Positions 6,886 to 14,837 of a stretch of 16,640 bases of DNA are shown here, in pieces (positions within the stretch are counted from its first letter, which is position 1; each line of letters begins with the position of its first letter). This DNA is from VMDJ01 sp965659945 (GTDB lineage Bacteria > Pseudomonadota > Gammaproteobacteria > Chromatiales > Chromatiaceae): assembly GCA_965659945.1 (NCBI GenBank), contig CBFHYJ010000037.1:1-16640 (forward strand), written 5' to 3'. The notes under the pieces are model-generated. The model made no database searches and was not told the DNA's origin. It saw only the letters and a program-made list of their open reading frames with translations. The translations under genes were made by a program, and so were the position numbers.

Positions 6886-7665
6886 TTAGGCTCGATGTGC
6901 CGCGGAGAATAAACGATAGAAGTTATCGGTTGTGATGCGACCCACCTCCTCTGCCGTCATGTTACGCAGATCACCAATCTTCTCTGCGACATAACGTACA
7001 TACAACGGCTGGTTGGGCTTGCCGCGATGCGGTACCGGTGCCAAATATGGCGAGTCAGTTTCAATGAGCATACGATCAAGCGGTACTTTCTGTGCTACTT
7101 CCTGTAGCTCAACAGCATTTTTAAACGTCACAATCCCAGAGAAAGAGATGTAGAAGCCCATTTCCATGGCGGCTTGAGCCATCTCCCAAGTCTCCGTGAA
7201 GCAATGCATAACGCCACCGACCTCTGCTGCCTCTTCTTCTTGAAGAATGCGAATAGTGTCCTCACGCGCTTCTCGGGTATGAATGATTAACGGCTTCTTA
7301 GCGATTTTTGCCGCTCGGATATGGGTTCGGAAACGTTCGCGCTGCCACTCTAAATCACCTTCAACTCGAAAGTAATCGAGGCCCGTTTCGCCGATAGCGA
7401 CATTTTTGGGATGTTTGGCTAGCTCAACAAGCTCACCTACGGTGGGCTCTCGTCGGTCATCATCACAGGGATGGACGCCAACCGAAACGGACACGCCAGC
7501 TTGTGTCTCTACAGCAGCCAACATCTCAGGATAGCTCTCAAGATCGATAGAGACACACAGCATGTGGTGAATATCCGCCTCAAGTGCGGTATCAATAAGT
7601 TCAGATAAGTTATTGTTTTTAGATAGATCTAACCTATCTAAATGGCAATGAGAATCGACCAGCAT
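6886..7665 (-). CDS. ycfH: TatD-family metal-dependent hydrolase/deoxyribonuclease (YcfH type)
   Basis: A 259-residue TIM-barrel metalloenzyme of the TatD family, cytoplasmic, with probable 3'-5' DNase or related phosphoesterase activity. The metal ligands of the family can be seen: His6 and His8 (DSHCHLD), Glu93 (IGETGLDYF), His129 (LIIHTREA), His154 (VMHCF) and Asp204 (ETDSPYLAP). Length is that of the family. Its position directly after holB-pilZ matches E. coli ycfH and Pseudomonas gene order, so it is this paralogue rather than tatD of the Tat operon. It starts four bases after the pilZ stop codon. Physiological substrate is uncertain. Confidence 0.93.
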   Translation of the reverse strand: MLVDSHCHLDRLDLSKNNNLSELIDTALEADIHHMLCVSIDLESYPEMLAAVETQAGVSVSVGVHPCDDDRREPTVGELVELAKHPKNVAIGETGLDYFRVEGDLEWQRERFRTHIRAAKIAKKPLIIHTREAREDTIRILQEEEAAEVGGVMHCFTETWEMAQAAMEMGFYISFSGIVTFKNAVELQEVAQKVPLDRMLIETDSPYLAPVPHRGKPNQPLYVRYVAEKIGDLRNMTAEEVGRITTDNFYRLFSAAHRA

Positions 7666-7669
7666 AAGA

Positions 7670-8017
7670 TTACATAGTGTGAGTAAGACGATCTGATTTT
7701 AAAGCACCGCCAAGGTATGCCTCAATCTTATTGCGCAAAGCGTTGCCCTCGTCACCTTGAAACTGCAAACCTACGCCGGCTGATTTATTGCCCTCAGCAC
7801 CCACAGGGGTAACCCAAACAACTTTACCGGTGATAGCGATGGCATCAGGTTCATCCATTAATTGAAGAAGAAGATAGACTTCATCATCAAGCGCGAACGC
7901 CTTAGAGGTGGGGATAAACAGACCACCGTTTTCTACAAACGCCATGTAATTGGCTTGTAACGTAGTTGTATCCTTAATGGAGAATTTTAAAAAATCGTGT
8001 CGATCCGCTGGGCTCAT
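7670..8017 (-). CDS. pilZ: Type IV pilus assembly protein PilZ
   Basis: A 115-residue single PilZ domain. The segments ENGGLFIPTSKAF, DEVYLLLQLMDEP, ITGKVVWVTP and the ending ALKSDRLTHTM match Pseudomonas aeruginosa PilZ closely (118 residues, from memory). This founding member of the family is needed for type IV pilus formation and works with the FimX/PilB system. It lacks the RxxxR and D/NxSxxG residues that bind cyclic di-GMP in other PilZ proteins, and I see none here. It lies between holB and tatD as in Pseudomonas, and its ATG overlaps the holB stop (ATGA). Its presence implies type IV pilus genes elsewhere in the genome. Confidence 0.93.
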   Translation of the reverse strand: MSPADRHDFLKFSIKDTTTLQANYMAFVENGGLFIPTSKAFALDDEVYLLLQLMDEPDAIAITGKVVWVTPVGAEGNKSAGVGLQFQGDEGNALRNKIEAYLGGALKSDRLTHTM

Positions 8018-8997
8018 GATGGCTTCCTTGGTCGAGTTAACGCTAACCAGCTCACAATGAGCTTTTCATACATCATTTGTGCATTAAGGTTATGCGCTTG
8101 TTTCATGCGTAATGTCTGGATTTCATCAATAAAACGAAATAGTGCGTCCTGCTCACAAACCGCCGCTATTTGTAAATAAGTAGACGAGCTATCGGGCAAA
8201 TAACGGAAATCTTCAACACCGGTAGCTAAATAGCGCGTTAAATCGGCAAATATCCTTGCTAAGTCATCAAAAATGACTGAATTTTCCTCGCCAGACCAGA
8301 TTTCAGCGATAGAAATAGGGTTAGCGGCACGTTGAGCTACCTGGAGTAGGTTTTGTAGCCTTTCCGAGGCTGCAGCGACACGTTCAGAGTGCTCTAACGC
8401 CAGCAATGGTGCGCCACCGGTAAAGGCTAAGGCCTGAGATGCGAGGGAGGTATCGAGTTGCGATTCCAGCCACTCTGAAGCGATCTCATGAGGTATTTGA
8501 CGGAAGTCTAAACGTTGGCAACGACTCAAAATGGTCGCGGGTAACCGTTTGAGCGCGTGAGTCACCATCAAGATTTGTGTCGATGGCACAGGCTCTTCAA
8601 GGGTCTTCAGTAAAGCATTTGCAGATGCGCGATTCATCGCTTCTGCGGGAGAAATAATGACGACACGCTGCTTGCCATTTTGCGTGGTCTTGCCTGACAT
8701 CTCGATCAGATCACGGATGGCATCAATTTTGATGGCCTTGCCCTTCTCTTCAGGAGTAATCAGGATGATGTCAGGGTGGGTACCTGCTTTTTGCAACGAG
8801 CAGCTCTTACAATTGCCACAGGGTGCATCAGCTATCGAAGACTGGCAGGTCATCGCAGTGGCAAGATGCTCAGCAAATCGTTGTTTGCCTATACCTTCTG
8901 CCCCATTGAGTAATAAAGCATGCGGCATCGTGTCTTGCTGAATGCGCTTCACAATGTGATTCCATTGGGATTGTTGCCAAGGTAGCAGCGCAGTCAT
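8014..8997 (-). CDS. holB: DNA polymerase III subunit delta-prime
   Basis: A 327-residue clamp-loader subunit of the replicative polymerase; with delta and tau/gamma it loads the beta clamp onto primed DNA. The AAA+ fold shows a P-loop-like GAEGIGK at 32-38. A zinc module uses Cys51, Cys60, Cys63 and Cys66 (PCGNCKSC). LLKTLEEP lies at 129-136 and the SRC motif, which feeds the arginine finger to the neighbouring subunit, at 158-160. Length fits E. coli HolB (334). It overlaps tmk upstream and pilZ downstream by ATGA, a gene order shared with E. coli (tmk-holB-ycfH) apart from pilZ. Confidence 0.94.
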   Translation of the reverse strand: MTALLPWQQSQWNHIVKRIQQDTMPHALLLNGAEGIGKQRFAEHLATAMTCQSSIADAPCGNCKSCSLQKAGTHPDIILITPEEKGKAIKIDAIRDLIEMSGKTTQNGKQRVVIISPAEAMNRASANALLKTLEEPVPSTQILMVTHALKRLPATILSRCQRLDFRQIPHEIASEWLESQLDTSLASQALAFTGGAPLLALEHSERVAAASERLQNLLQVAQRAANPISIAEIWSGEENSVIFDDLARIFADLTRYLATGVEDFRYLPDSSSTYLQIAAVCEQDALFRFIDEIQTLRMKQAHNLNAQMMYEKLIVSWLALTRPRKPS

Positions 8998-9617
8998 GCG
9001 TTTACGAAAGCCTCTATGGCCATCTTTACTTGTGCTTGTACGTTGGTTAAGTCTTGCGAAGCATCAATAACTTTTACTCGTGATGGCTGTTCTGCCGCGA
9101 TACTGAGATAGCCTTGACGGATACGCTCAAAAAAATCCCATGCTTCACTTTCAAAGCGATCCGGTGCTGAACGTTTACCCGCACGTTCCATACCTACTTC
9201 AACAGGTAAATCCATTAATAAGGTGAGATTTGGGCGTAATGTGCCTTGAACCCAGGTCTCTAGGCCAGAGATCTTCTCTAAAGGAATTCCTCTGCCATAG
9301 CCCTGGTAGGCATAAGTTGCATCGGTAAAGCGATCACATAAAACCCACTTGCCATCATCTAACGCAGGCTTAATTTTTTGCGCAATATGCTCTGCACGTG
9401 CTGCAAACATCATGAGTAACTCTGCGTCATCACTCATCCCGGTATGTTTGTGACCTAAAAGCAGATTCCTGAGGTCCTCACCAAGATCTGTACCGCCAGG
9501 CTCACGGGTGTGAATTGCTTTGATGCCTTGATGCTCAATGACTTCTGTAACCACCTGCATACAGGTCGTTTTCCCTGCACCTTCAATGCCTTCAACAGTG
9601 ATGAATTTTCCAGTCAT
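8994..9617 (-). CDS. tmk: Thymidylate kinase
   Basis: A 207-residue nucleoside monophosphate kinase converting dTMP to dTDP, essential for DNA synthesis. The P-loop GIEGAGKTT lies at 10-18, the REPGGT motif at 38-43, the DRF motif at 95-97 followed by TDATYAYQGYGRG, and the LID segment around RAGKRSAPDRFE (145-156). These are the hallmarks of bacterial Tmk; E. coli's enzyme has 213 residues. It is coupled by ATGA overlaps to mltG before it and holB after it, grouping dTTP supply with a replication subunit. Confidence 0.95.
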   Translation of the reverse strand: MTGKFITVEGIEGAGKTTCMQVVTEVIEHQGIKAIHTREPGGTDLGEDLRNLLLGHKHTGMSDDAELLMMFAARAEHIAQKIKPALDDGKWVLCDRFTDATYAYQGYGRGIPLEKISGLETWVQGTLRPNLTLLMDLPVEVGMERAGKRSAPDRFESEAWDFFERIRQGYLSIAAEQPSRVKVIDASQDLTNVQAQVKMAIEAFVNA

Positions 9618-10603
9618 TTTTTTAATTGATATTTTCTGACAGCTTTATTGTGTTCTTCGAGGGTTGCAGAAAAAGCATGCTCGCCATTTCCCTTTGCAAC
9701 AAAGTAGAGGGTATCACCATGTTCGGGGTTAACGGCAGCTAACAATGCGTCATATCCCGGTAAGCAGATCGGGGATGGCGGCAGCCCTTTTTGCGTATAA
9801 GTATTGTATGGCGTTGGTGTACGCAGATCTTTGCGGCGGATATTGCCTTTGTAGGCGTCTCCCATGCCATAAATAACCGTAGGATCAGTTTGCAGCTTCA
9901 TGTTTTTTTGAAGTCGACGGTTAAAAACGCCTGATATTTGTCCTCGCTCAAAAGCCTGACCAGTTTCTTTTTCAATAATTGACGCCAAGGTCAATGCTTC
10001 ATATGGTGATTTAAGCATGAGGCCATCAGCACGCGTTGACCATGCCTGCTGCAGCTTTTCTTTCATGCGCGAATAAGCGCGTTTAAACAGCTCAATATCG
10101 GACGTACCTTTGGTGAAGTGGTAAGTGTCTGGAAAGAATTGACCTTCATGATGAATATCTTCACCCGCAATGGTTTGCATAATGCTGTGATAGTTCACAT
10201 CCGTTTGTTTAATCATTGGATGCGCTTTAACCGCTGCAATAAAGTCTTGAGTCGTGGAGCCTTCGATAATCGTTATCTGATGGTCAATGACATCACCATG
10301 AACCATTTTTTCCGCAAGCTCAACCAGATTAGATTTTGGGGATACTTCATATTCCCCGGCATGAAGCTGGCGAGAAATGTCACTTAGTCTTACATACCAG
10401 TAAAACAAATCCGCGTGCTCTGTAATCCCTTTCTTTTCAAGTTTAACGCGGATATCGCCTAGGTAATCCCCGCGTGCAACCTCAAAGGTTGTCGATATAT
10501 TTAAAGGTTCATGCAGGGCTTGATACCACTGTGCAGCGCTTATACTAATGGCAAGCAACAGTAATGCAATAAATACCAAGAAGCGATTTTGTAAAAGCTG
10601 CAT
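9614..10603 (-). CDS. mltG: Endolytic murein transglycosylase MltG (YceG)
   Basis: Inner-membrane lytic transglycosylase that cuts nascent peptidoglycan glycan strands and so sets their length. I chose the ATG at 10603, which overlaps the pabC stop codon as TAATG and gives 329 residues beginning MQLLQNRFLVFIALLLL. An in-frame ATG 33 bases upstream (10636) would add 11 residues, MDAARSRNRSL, lying inside pabC. The N-terminal helix anchors the protein; a LysM-like part follows, then the YceG domain. The catalytic Glu of the motif LASIIEKETG is residue 211 in this numbering. Downstream, LQTDPTVIYGMG, TPYNTYTQKGLPPSPI and LYFVAKGNGEHAFS match E. coli MltG closely. It is coupled to tmk by an ATGA overlap. 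Confidence 0.93.
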   Translation of the reverse strand: MQLLQNRFLVFIALLLLAISISAAQWYQALHEPLNISTTFEVARGDYLGDIRVKLEKKGITEHADLFYWYVRLSDISRQLHAGEYEVSPKSNLVELAEKMVHGDVIDHQITIIEGSTTQDFIAAVKAHPMIKQTDVNYHSIMQTIAGEDIHHEGQFFPDTYHFTKGTSDIELFKRAYSRMKEKLQQAWSTRADGLMLKSPYEALTLASIIEKETGQAFERGQISGVFNRRLQKNMKLQTDPTVIYGMGDAYKGNIRRKDLRTPTPYNTYTQKGLPPSPICLPGYDALLAAVNPEHGDTLYFVAKGNGEHAFSATLEEHNKAVRKYQLKK

Positions 10604-11415
10604 TAGAGAGCGATTTCTTGAGCGCGCTGCATCCAAGAAGGTAATTCAGGTGTGGGAAATGTCAGCTCATCTATTGATTTAACTGCATGAACACCTATGA
10701 GTGAATTTGTTATACAAATAGCAGTAGCTTGCTTGAGTTGTTTCATAGTGATTGATGTTTCGGCAACGCTGACGCCAGCTTCAGTCGCTTGCGCGAGCAG
10801 CTCAGTTCGCATAGCGCCAACAATGCCCGCTTTATCAAGCATCGGTGTGAACCATTGATCGTTGAGGTGAATAAAGATATTGGCGCTTATGCATTCAACG
10901 ACATGGCCATCAGTATCTAAAACAATGGCCTCATCAAATTCATTGGGCAGCAAGCGCTTTGCCAAGACCTGCTCAAGACGATTAAGGTGCTTCATGCCCG
11001 CAAGCAATGGTTGCTTAGCTAATTGAATTGAGCTAACAGTCGCTTTGATTGAGTAATTAGGGTCGTTATAAAGCTCAGCAGAGGGCCAATCATTGACTTG
11101 AAGTATGGTGTTAGCCTCAACCCCTACTCTGGCATATCCCTGTGATGCGCTTCCAGCAGTTACAATCAGTTTGAGTACAACCCTGTCTCTATTGATTTGT
11201 AGAGCATCGATGAGTGCTTTGACTTCACTTTCATCGGGACACGCGATGCCCAGCCGCTCGCAGCCATCTTGAAGACGAAAAAAATGGCGCTCCCACAAGC
11301 GTGGGACGCCATTTATAACGGCGATAGTTTCAAAGAGACCATCACCAAATTGAAGACCGCGATCCTTACCGAGGGTTGGATCAGCGGCTAGACCATTGAT
11401 CCAGGTCTGAGTCAT
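10603..11415 (-). CDS. pabC: Aminodeoxychorismate lyase
   Basis: A 270-residue PLP enzyme of fold type IV. It releases pyruvate from 4-amino-4-deoxychorismate to give p-aminobenzoate for folate synthesis. The PLP lysine is Lys142 in GMKHLNRLEQVLA, the signature shared with E. coli PabC, and the cofactor-contacting Glu174 lies in VECISANIF. RGLQFGDGLFET near the N-terminus is also typical. It starts eight bases after fabF and overlaps mltG by one base, the same order as E. coli fabF-pabC-mltG-tmk-holB. A D-amino-acid or branched-chain transaminase of the same fold is less likely given the context. Confidence 0.93.
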   Translation of the reverse strand: MTQTWINGLAADPTLGKDRGLQFGDGLFETIAVINGVPRLWERHFFRLQDGCERLGIACPDESEVKALIDALQINRDRVVLKLIVTAGSASQGYARVGVEANTILQVNDWPSAELYNDPNYSIKATVSSIQLAKQPLLAGMKHLNRLEQVLAKRLLPNEFDEAIVLDTDGHVVECISANIFIHLNDQWFTPMLDKAGIVGAMRTELLAQATEAGVSVAETSITMKQLKQATAICITNSLIGVHAVKSIDELTFPTPELPSWMQRAQEIAL

Positions 11416-11423
11416 GGTTTAAC

Positions 11424-12677
11424 TCAATCCTTCCAACGACGGAAAACGAGACTGCCGTTAGTGCCACCAAAGCCGAATGAATTCGAGATGGCCACATCAA
11501 AGCTTGCATCACGCGCAGAATGAGGAACGTAATCAAGGTCACATTGCTCATCCGGGTTATCAAGATTGATTGTAGGTGGCATAACTTGATCGCGAAGCGC
11601 CAAAACAGTGAAGAGTGCTTCAGCACCACCTGCTGCACCGAGCATGTGACCTGTCATTGATTTGGTTGAGCTAACACATAGTTTATAAGCATGATCACCG
11701 AAGGCGCGTTTTGCGGCCATGGTTTCAGCAACGTCACCTGCAGGTGTCGATGTACCGTGTGCATTGATGTAACCAACTTCCTCTTTGTTAACGCCAGCAT
11801 CTTCTAGTGCTAACAACATACATTCAGATGCACCCTCACCGCCTGGCGATGGAGATGTCATGTGATATGCGTCAGAATTCATTGCTGAACCCACTAACTC
11901 AGCATAAATCTTTGCGCCACGTGCTTTCGCATGCTCAAGCTCTTCAAGCATAACGACACCAGCACCATCAGATAGAACGAAACCATCACGGTCACGATCC
12001 CATGGGCGGCTTGCTGCTTGTGGGTCATCGTTACGTGTCGATAATGCACGGGCTGCCGCGAAACCACCCAATCCTGTAGGAGTGGTTGCAAACTCAGAGC
12101 CACCAGCAACCATGGCATCAACTGTGCCGTACTGGATCATGCGCATTGCATCGCCAATATTGTGAGCACCTGTAGAGCAAGCAGAAACGATAGAAATGTT
12201 CGGACCTTTAAGACCAAACATGATCGACAAGTTACCTGCGACCATATTGATAATATTGGCAGGTACAAAGAAAGGTGAAATCTTGCGGGGGCCGCCTTTC
12301 AAATAAGCGCCGTAGCCGTTTTCGATACCACCAATACCACCGATGCCTGAGCCTACGGCCACACCGATTCGCTTTGCATTTTGTTCGGTAATCTCGATAC
12401 CACTATCTTTAATTGCCTGAATACCCGCAGCGATGCCGTAATGCTGGAATGGATCCATTTTTTTGGCATCTTTTTTCGAGATGTAATCTTCAAGTGGGAA
12501 GTCATAGATTGGACCACCGAAATGAACACTGAATGGTTCGATTTCCATGTGGGTAATTGGCTTAATGCCGCTCTTACCCTCTTTGATGTTATTCCAGCCT
12601 GTTTCGACATCGCAGCCGACAGGAGAAATAAGACCTAAGCCAGTTACGACAACTCTTCGTTGATTAGCGTAAGACAT
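11424..12677 (-). CDS. fabF: 3-oxoacyl-ACP synthase II
   Basis: A 417-residue condensing enzyme that extends acyl-ACP with malonyl-ACP, including the temperature-responsive step that makes cis-vaccenate. The Cys-His-His active site is complete: Cys167 (VSACSTGAHN), His307 (NAHGTSTPAGD) and His344 (KSMTGHMLGAAG), with the conserved Lys339. Length fits E. coli FabF (413). The gene lies after acpP, but a long hairpin terminator sits between them, so fabF expression probably depends on read-through or its own promoter. A candidate ribosome-binding AAGG lies about 11 bases before the ATG. pabC follows after eight bases. Confidence 0.96.
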   Translation of the reverse strand: MSYANQRRVVVTGLGLISPVGCDVETGWNNIKEGKSGIKPITHMEIEPFSVHFGGPIYDFPLEDYISKKDAKKMDPFQHYGIAAGIQAIKDSGIEITEQNAKRIGVAVGSGIGGIGGIENGYGAYLKGGPRKISPFFVPANIINMVAGNLSIMFGLKGPNISIVSACSTGAHNIGDAMRMIQYGTVDAMVAGGSEFATTPTGLGGFAAARALSTRNDDPQAASRPWDRDRDGFVLSDGAGVVMLEELEHAKARGAKIYAELVGSAMNSDAYHMTSPSPGGEGASECMLLALEDAGVNKEEVGYINAHGTSTPAGDVAETMAAKRAFGDHAYKLCVSSTKSMTGHMLGAAGGAEALFTVLALRDQVMPPTINLDNPDEQCDLDYVPHSARDASFDVAISNSFGFGGTNGSLVFRRWKD

Positions 12678-12715
12678 GGGAGATTACCCTTTTATATTTT
12701 GATCGTATAAAAACG

Positions 12716-12752
12716 AAAGCCGCAGAGTTGAAAGTTCAACTCTTACGGCTTT
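12716..12752 (-). terminator. Long hairpin terminator/attenuator between acpP and fabF
   Basis: The left arm at 12716-12732 and the right arm at 12735-12752 pair over 16 positions. Seven pairs (AAAGCCG with CGGCTTT) and nine pairs (AGAGTTGAA with TTCAACTCT) are separated by a one-by-two internal mismatch. On the minus strand the stem is followed by CGTTTTTA, a five-T tract. It starts 17 bases after the acpP stop codon. It may end most acpP transcripts, protect their 3' end, and lower fabF relative to acpP, which is needed in far greater amount. The role is inference; the structure is plain in the sequence. Confidence 0.8.
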
Positions 12753-12769
12753 GCTAGCATCAAACGTGA

Positions 12770-13003
12770 TTAGCTGTTCGCATTCACGTAATCGATAGCT
12801 TGCTGAACGGTAGTGATAGTTTCAGCTTTGTCGTCTGGAATCTCAGTTTCAAATTCCTCTTCCAACGCCATTACCAATTCAACGGTGTCCAGTGAGTCCG
12901 CGCCTAGATCGTCAACGAATGAAGCCTCATTGGTTACTTCGTCTTCTGCAACACCTAGCTGCTCAACTACAATCTTCTTTACGCGTTCTTCGATAGTGCT
13001 CAT
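12770..13003 (-). CDS. acpP: Acyl carrier protein
   Basis: A 77-residue acidic carrier that holds growing fatty acyl chains on a 4'-phosphopantetheine arm. The attachment site is Ser37 in the strictly conserved GADSLDTVELVMALEE. Length and sequence are almost those of E. coli AcpP. It has the strongest ribosome binding site I noticed in the window (GGAGG, ten bases before the ATG), as expected for one of the cell's most abundant proteins. Between fabG and this gene lie 144 bases holding a small hairpin. The long terminator follows. A separate promoter in the 144-base gap is likely from family precedent, but I saw no convincing -35/-10 pair. Confidence 0.98.
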   Translation of the reverse strand: MSTIEERVKKIVVEQLGVAEDEVTNEASFVDDLGADSLDTVELVMALEEEFETEIPDDKAETITTVQQAIDYVNANS

Positions 13004-13013
13004 TTAAAAGTTT

Positions 13014-13018
13014 CCTCC
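13014..13018 (-). promoter_or_regulatory. Strong Shine-Dalgarno of acpP
   Basis: GGAGG on the minus strand within TTGGAGGAAAC, ten bases before the acpP ATG. It is closer to the ideal anti-Shine-Dalgarno match than the sites of its neighbours, most of which rely on overlaps or weak purine runs. It confirms the ATG at 13003. Confidence 0.85.
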
Positions 13019-13023
13019 AAAAG

Positions 13024-13046
13024 TGCGTAGTTTTAAATATTACGCA
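13024..13046 (-). promoter_or_regulatory. Inverted repeat just upstream of the acpP ribosome binding site
   Basis: TGCGTA (13024-13029) and TACGCA (13041-13046) are perfect 6-base inverted arms around an AT-rich 11-base centre. It ends five bases before the GGAGG of acpP. It could be an operator for a dimeric regulator, or a leader hairpin that steers or protects the acpP message. The rest of the 144-base fabG-acpP gap (13004-13147) is AT-rich, with TTGCCA and TAGAAT elements but no well spaced promoter pair. Confidence 0.4.
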
Positions 13047-13147
13047 TTAGGCACGTATTCTAATGGCAAAACGTCCATCTTCATAGGGTTTTGCTTAGAT
13101 TACTTACCTCATTAAATAGATATTAAAAATCAGTGTCTTAGCGTGGC

Positions 13148-13888
13148 TTAAGACATGTACATACCACCATTCACATGAATGGTTTCGCCAGTGATATATG
13201 CCGCTGCATCAGAAGCTAAAAATCCAACGGTTGCCGCGATCTCATGTGCCTGACCTAAGCGCGCCATTGGGATGGCTGATAGCAGTGCTTCTTTCTGCGC
13301 ATCAGGCAACTCTTTAGTCATATCGGTGTCAATAAAACCGGGGGCAACAGAGTTGACAGAGATGCCGCGTGAGCCAACTTCTTGAGCTAATGATTTAGTG
13401 AAGCCAACCATGCCAGCTTTAGCTGCAGAGTAGTTTGTTTGACCTGCATTACCACTAGCACCAACAACTGAAGCAATGTTGATAATGCGACCTGTCTTCG
13501 CCTTCATCATTGGACGCAAACAAGCCTTAACAACTCGGTACAGTGATGTCAGATTGGTATTAATTACTGCATCCCATTCGTCAGTTTTCATGCGCATCAA
13601 TAAATTGTCCCGTGTAATGCCGGCATTATTCACGAGTACGGTGATAGCGCCGTATTCCGAAGTGATTTTTTCGATAACAGACTCAACGGATTCATCATCA
13701 GAGACATCAAGCATCATGCCCTGTCCAAGAATGCCAGCTTCCTTCATGTACGCAGAGATCGCATCTGCACCACCTTCTGAGGTAGCTGTACCGATAACGG
13801 TCATGCCCTGCTTACCTAATTGTTCGGCAATTGCCTTGCCGATACCGCGGCTTGCGCCAGTTACTAATGCAATTGTTGAATCAGCCAT
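13148..13888 (-). CDS. fabG: 3-oxoacyl-ACP reductase
   Basis: A 246-residue short-chain dehydrogenase that uses NADPH to reduce 3-oxoacyl-ACP to 3-hydroxyacyl-ACP. The cofactor motif TGASRGIG lies at 10-17 and NNAG at 87-90. The catalytic Asn112, Ser140, Tyr153 and Lys157 (NYSAAKAGM) are all present, and the protein ends GGMYMS as is typical of FabG. A GGAGAG ribosome binding site lies five bases before the ATG, and the start overlaps the fabD stop by eight bases. Linkage to fabD and acpP marks it as the housekeeping FabG rather than another family member. Confidence 0.96.
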   Translation of the reverse strand: MADSTIALVTGASRGIGKAIAEQLGKQGMTVIGTATSEGGADAISAYMKEAGILGQGMMLDVSDDESVESVIEKITSEYGAITVLVNNAGITRDNLLMRMKTDEWDAVINTNLTSLYRVVKACLRPMMKAKTGRIINIASVVGASGNAGQTNYSAAKAGMVGFTKSLAQEVGSRGISVNSVAPGFIDTDMTKELPDAQKEALLSAIPMARLGQAHEIAATVGFLASDAAAYITGETIHVNGGMYMS

Positions 13889-14819
13889 TGATGCTCTCCA
13901 ATGCTTTTTCTAGAGACGCTGGGCACAAAACCGGCAGCGCACTTAAAGATTTATCAATACGTTTACACAACCCCGACAGCACTTTGCCTGGGCCTGCTTC
14001 AATAATAGTTTCTACACCTTCATCAGAGATGTACTCGATGGTTTCAACCCAACGCACGGGGCTATAGAGCTGCTCTGCAAGACCTGTTTGTATCGCTGAT
14101 ATATCAGAGGTGCTTGCTACGTTGACATTCTGGATGACAGGAATAGTCGGTGCATTAAAAGACATGCCGCTCATCATGGCAGCGAGCTGCTCAGCGGCTG
14201 GCTTCATCAATGCGCAATGTGATGGCACTGATACATCAAGAGGTAATGCGCGTTTAGCACCGGCTTCTTTTGAAAACTCAATAGCACGCGAAATCGCAGC
14301 TGCATTACCTGCAATAACTACTTGCCCCGGCGAATTAAAGTTAACCGCTGAAGCCACTTCACCTTGTGCAGCTTGTCCACAAACGTCGCGAACTTGATCG
14401 TCGGTTAAACCTAAAATCGCTGCCATAGCCCCTTGGCCAGAAGGTACAGCGGTTTGCATGAATTCACCTCGCGCTGCGACAAGCTTTACCGCATCCGCAA
14501 AATCAATCACACCACTTGCCACCATGGCGGTGTACTCACCTAAGCTGTGGCCTGCCAGCATCTCAGGGCGCTGATTGGTTTGCTCTTGCAGCACGCGCCA
14601 AACAGCAATGCCTGCGGTCAGCATGACAGGCTGAGTATTCGCGGTCATGTTGAGCTCTTCTGCAGGCCCCTCTTGTGACATCACCCAAAGGTTTTTGCCC
14701 AGCGCATCACTCGCCTCTTCAAATGTCGCTTTAACTAAAGGATAGGCTTCAGCCAAGTCGGCTAGCATGCCTACCGATTGAGAGCCTTGACCCGGGAACG
14801 TCACTGCAAAATTCGTCAT
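13881..14819 (-). CDS. fabD: Malonyl-CoA:ACP transacylase
   Basis: A 312-residue enzyme that moves malonyl groups from CoA to ACP, supplying the extender unit. The oxyanion motif PGQGSQ lies at 9-14. The nucleophile is Ser92 in AGHSLGEYTA, the substrate-binding Arg is Arg117 (VAARGEFMQ), and the partner is His201 (VPSHCALM). E. coli FabD has 309 residues. It starts 18 bases after fabH and overlaps fabG by eight bases; I see no strong Shine-Dalgarno. The gene order fabH-fabD-fabG-acpP-fabF is the one found in E. coli. Confidence 0.96.
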   Translation of the reverse strand: MTNFAVTFPGQGSQSVGMLADLAEAYPLVKATFEEASDALGKNLWVMSQEGPAEELNMTANTQPVMLTAGIAVWRVLQEQTNQRPEMLAGHSLGEYTAMVASGVIDFADAVKLVAARGEFMQTAVPSGQGAMAAILGLTDDQVRDVCGQAAQGEVASAVNFNSPGQVVIAGNAAAISRAIEFSKEAGAKRALPLDVSVPSHCALMKPAAEQLAAMMSGMSFNAPTIPVIQNVNVASTSDISAIQTGLAEQLYSPVRWVETIEYISDEGVETIIEAGPGKVLSGLCKRIDKSLSALPVLCPASLEKALESING

Positions 14820-14837
14820 ATTAAAAATCTTCGTGAA

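Noticed and set aside
7670..8017. PilZ as a cyclic di-GMP receptor
   Set aside because: The RxxxR and D/NxSxxG binding residues are absent, as in the Pseudomonas type IV pilus protein it resembles.
11894..12121. Extra minus-strand open frames inside fabF (also 12353-12610 and 11381-11638)
   Set aside because: They are out of frame with a complete, conserved FabF and show no recognisable protein features.
13040..13075. TTGCCA and TAATAT as an acpP promoter
   Set aside because: They are 21 bases apart, too long for a sigma-70 promoter, and TAGAAT lacks a good -35 at 16 to 18 bases.
13476..13913. 145-codon plus-strand open frame opposite fabG
   Set aside because: It is antisense to conserved FabG motifs, has low-complexity Ser/Ile/Val-rich composition and no ribosome binding site that I can see.
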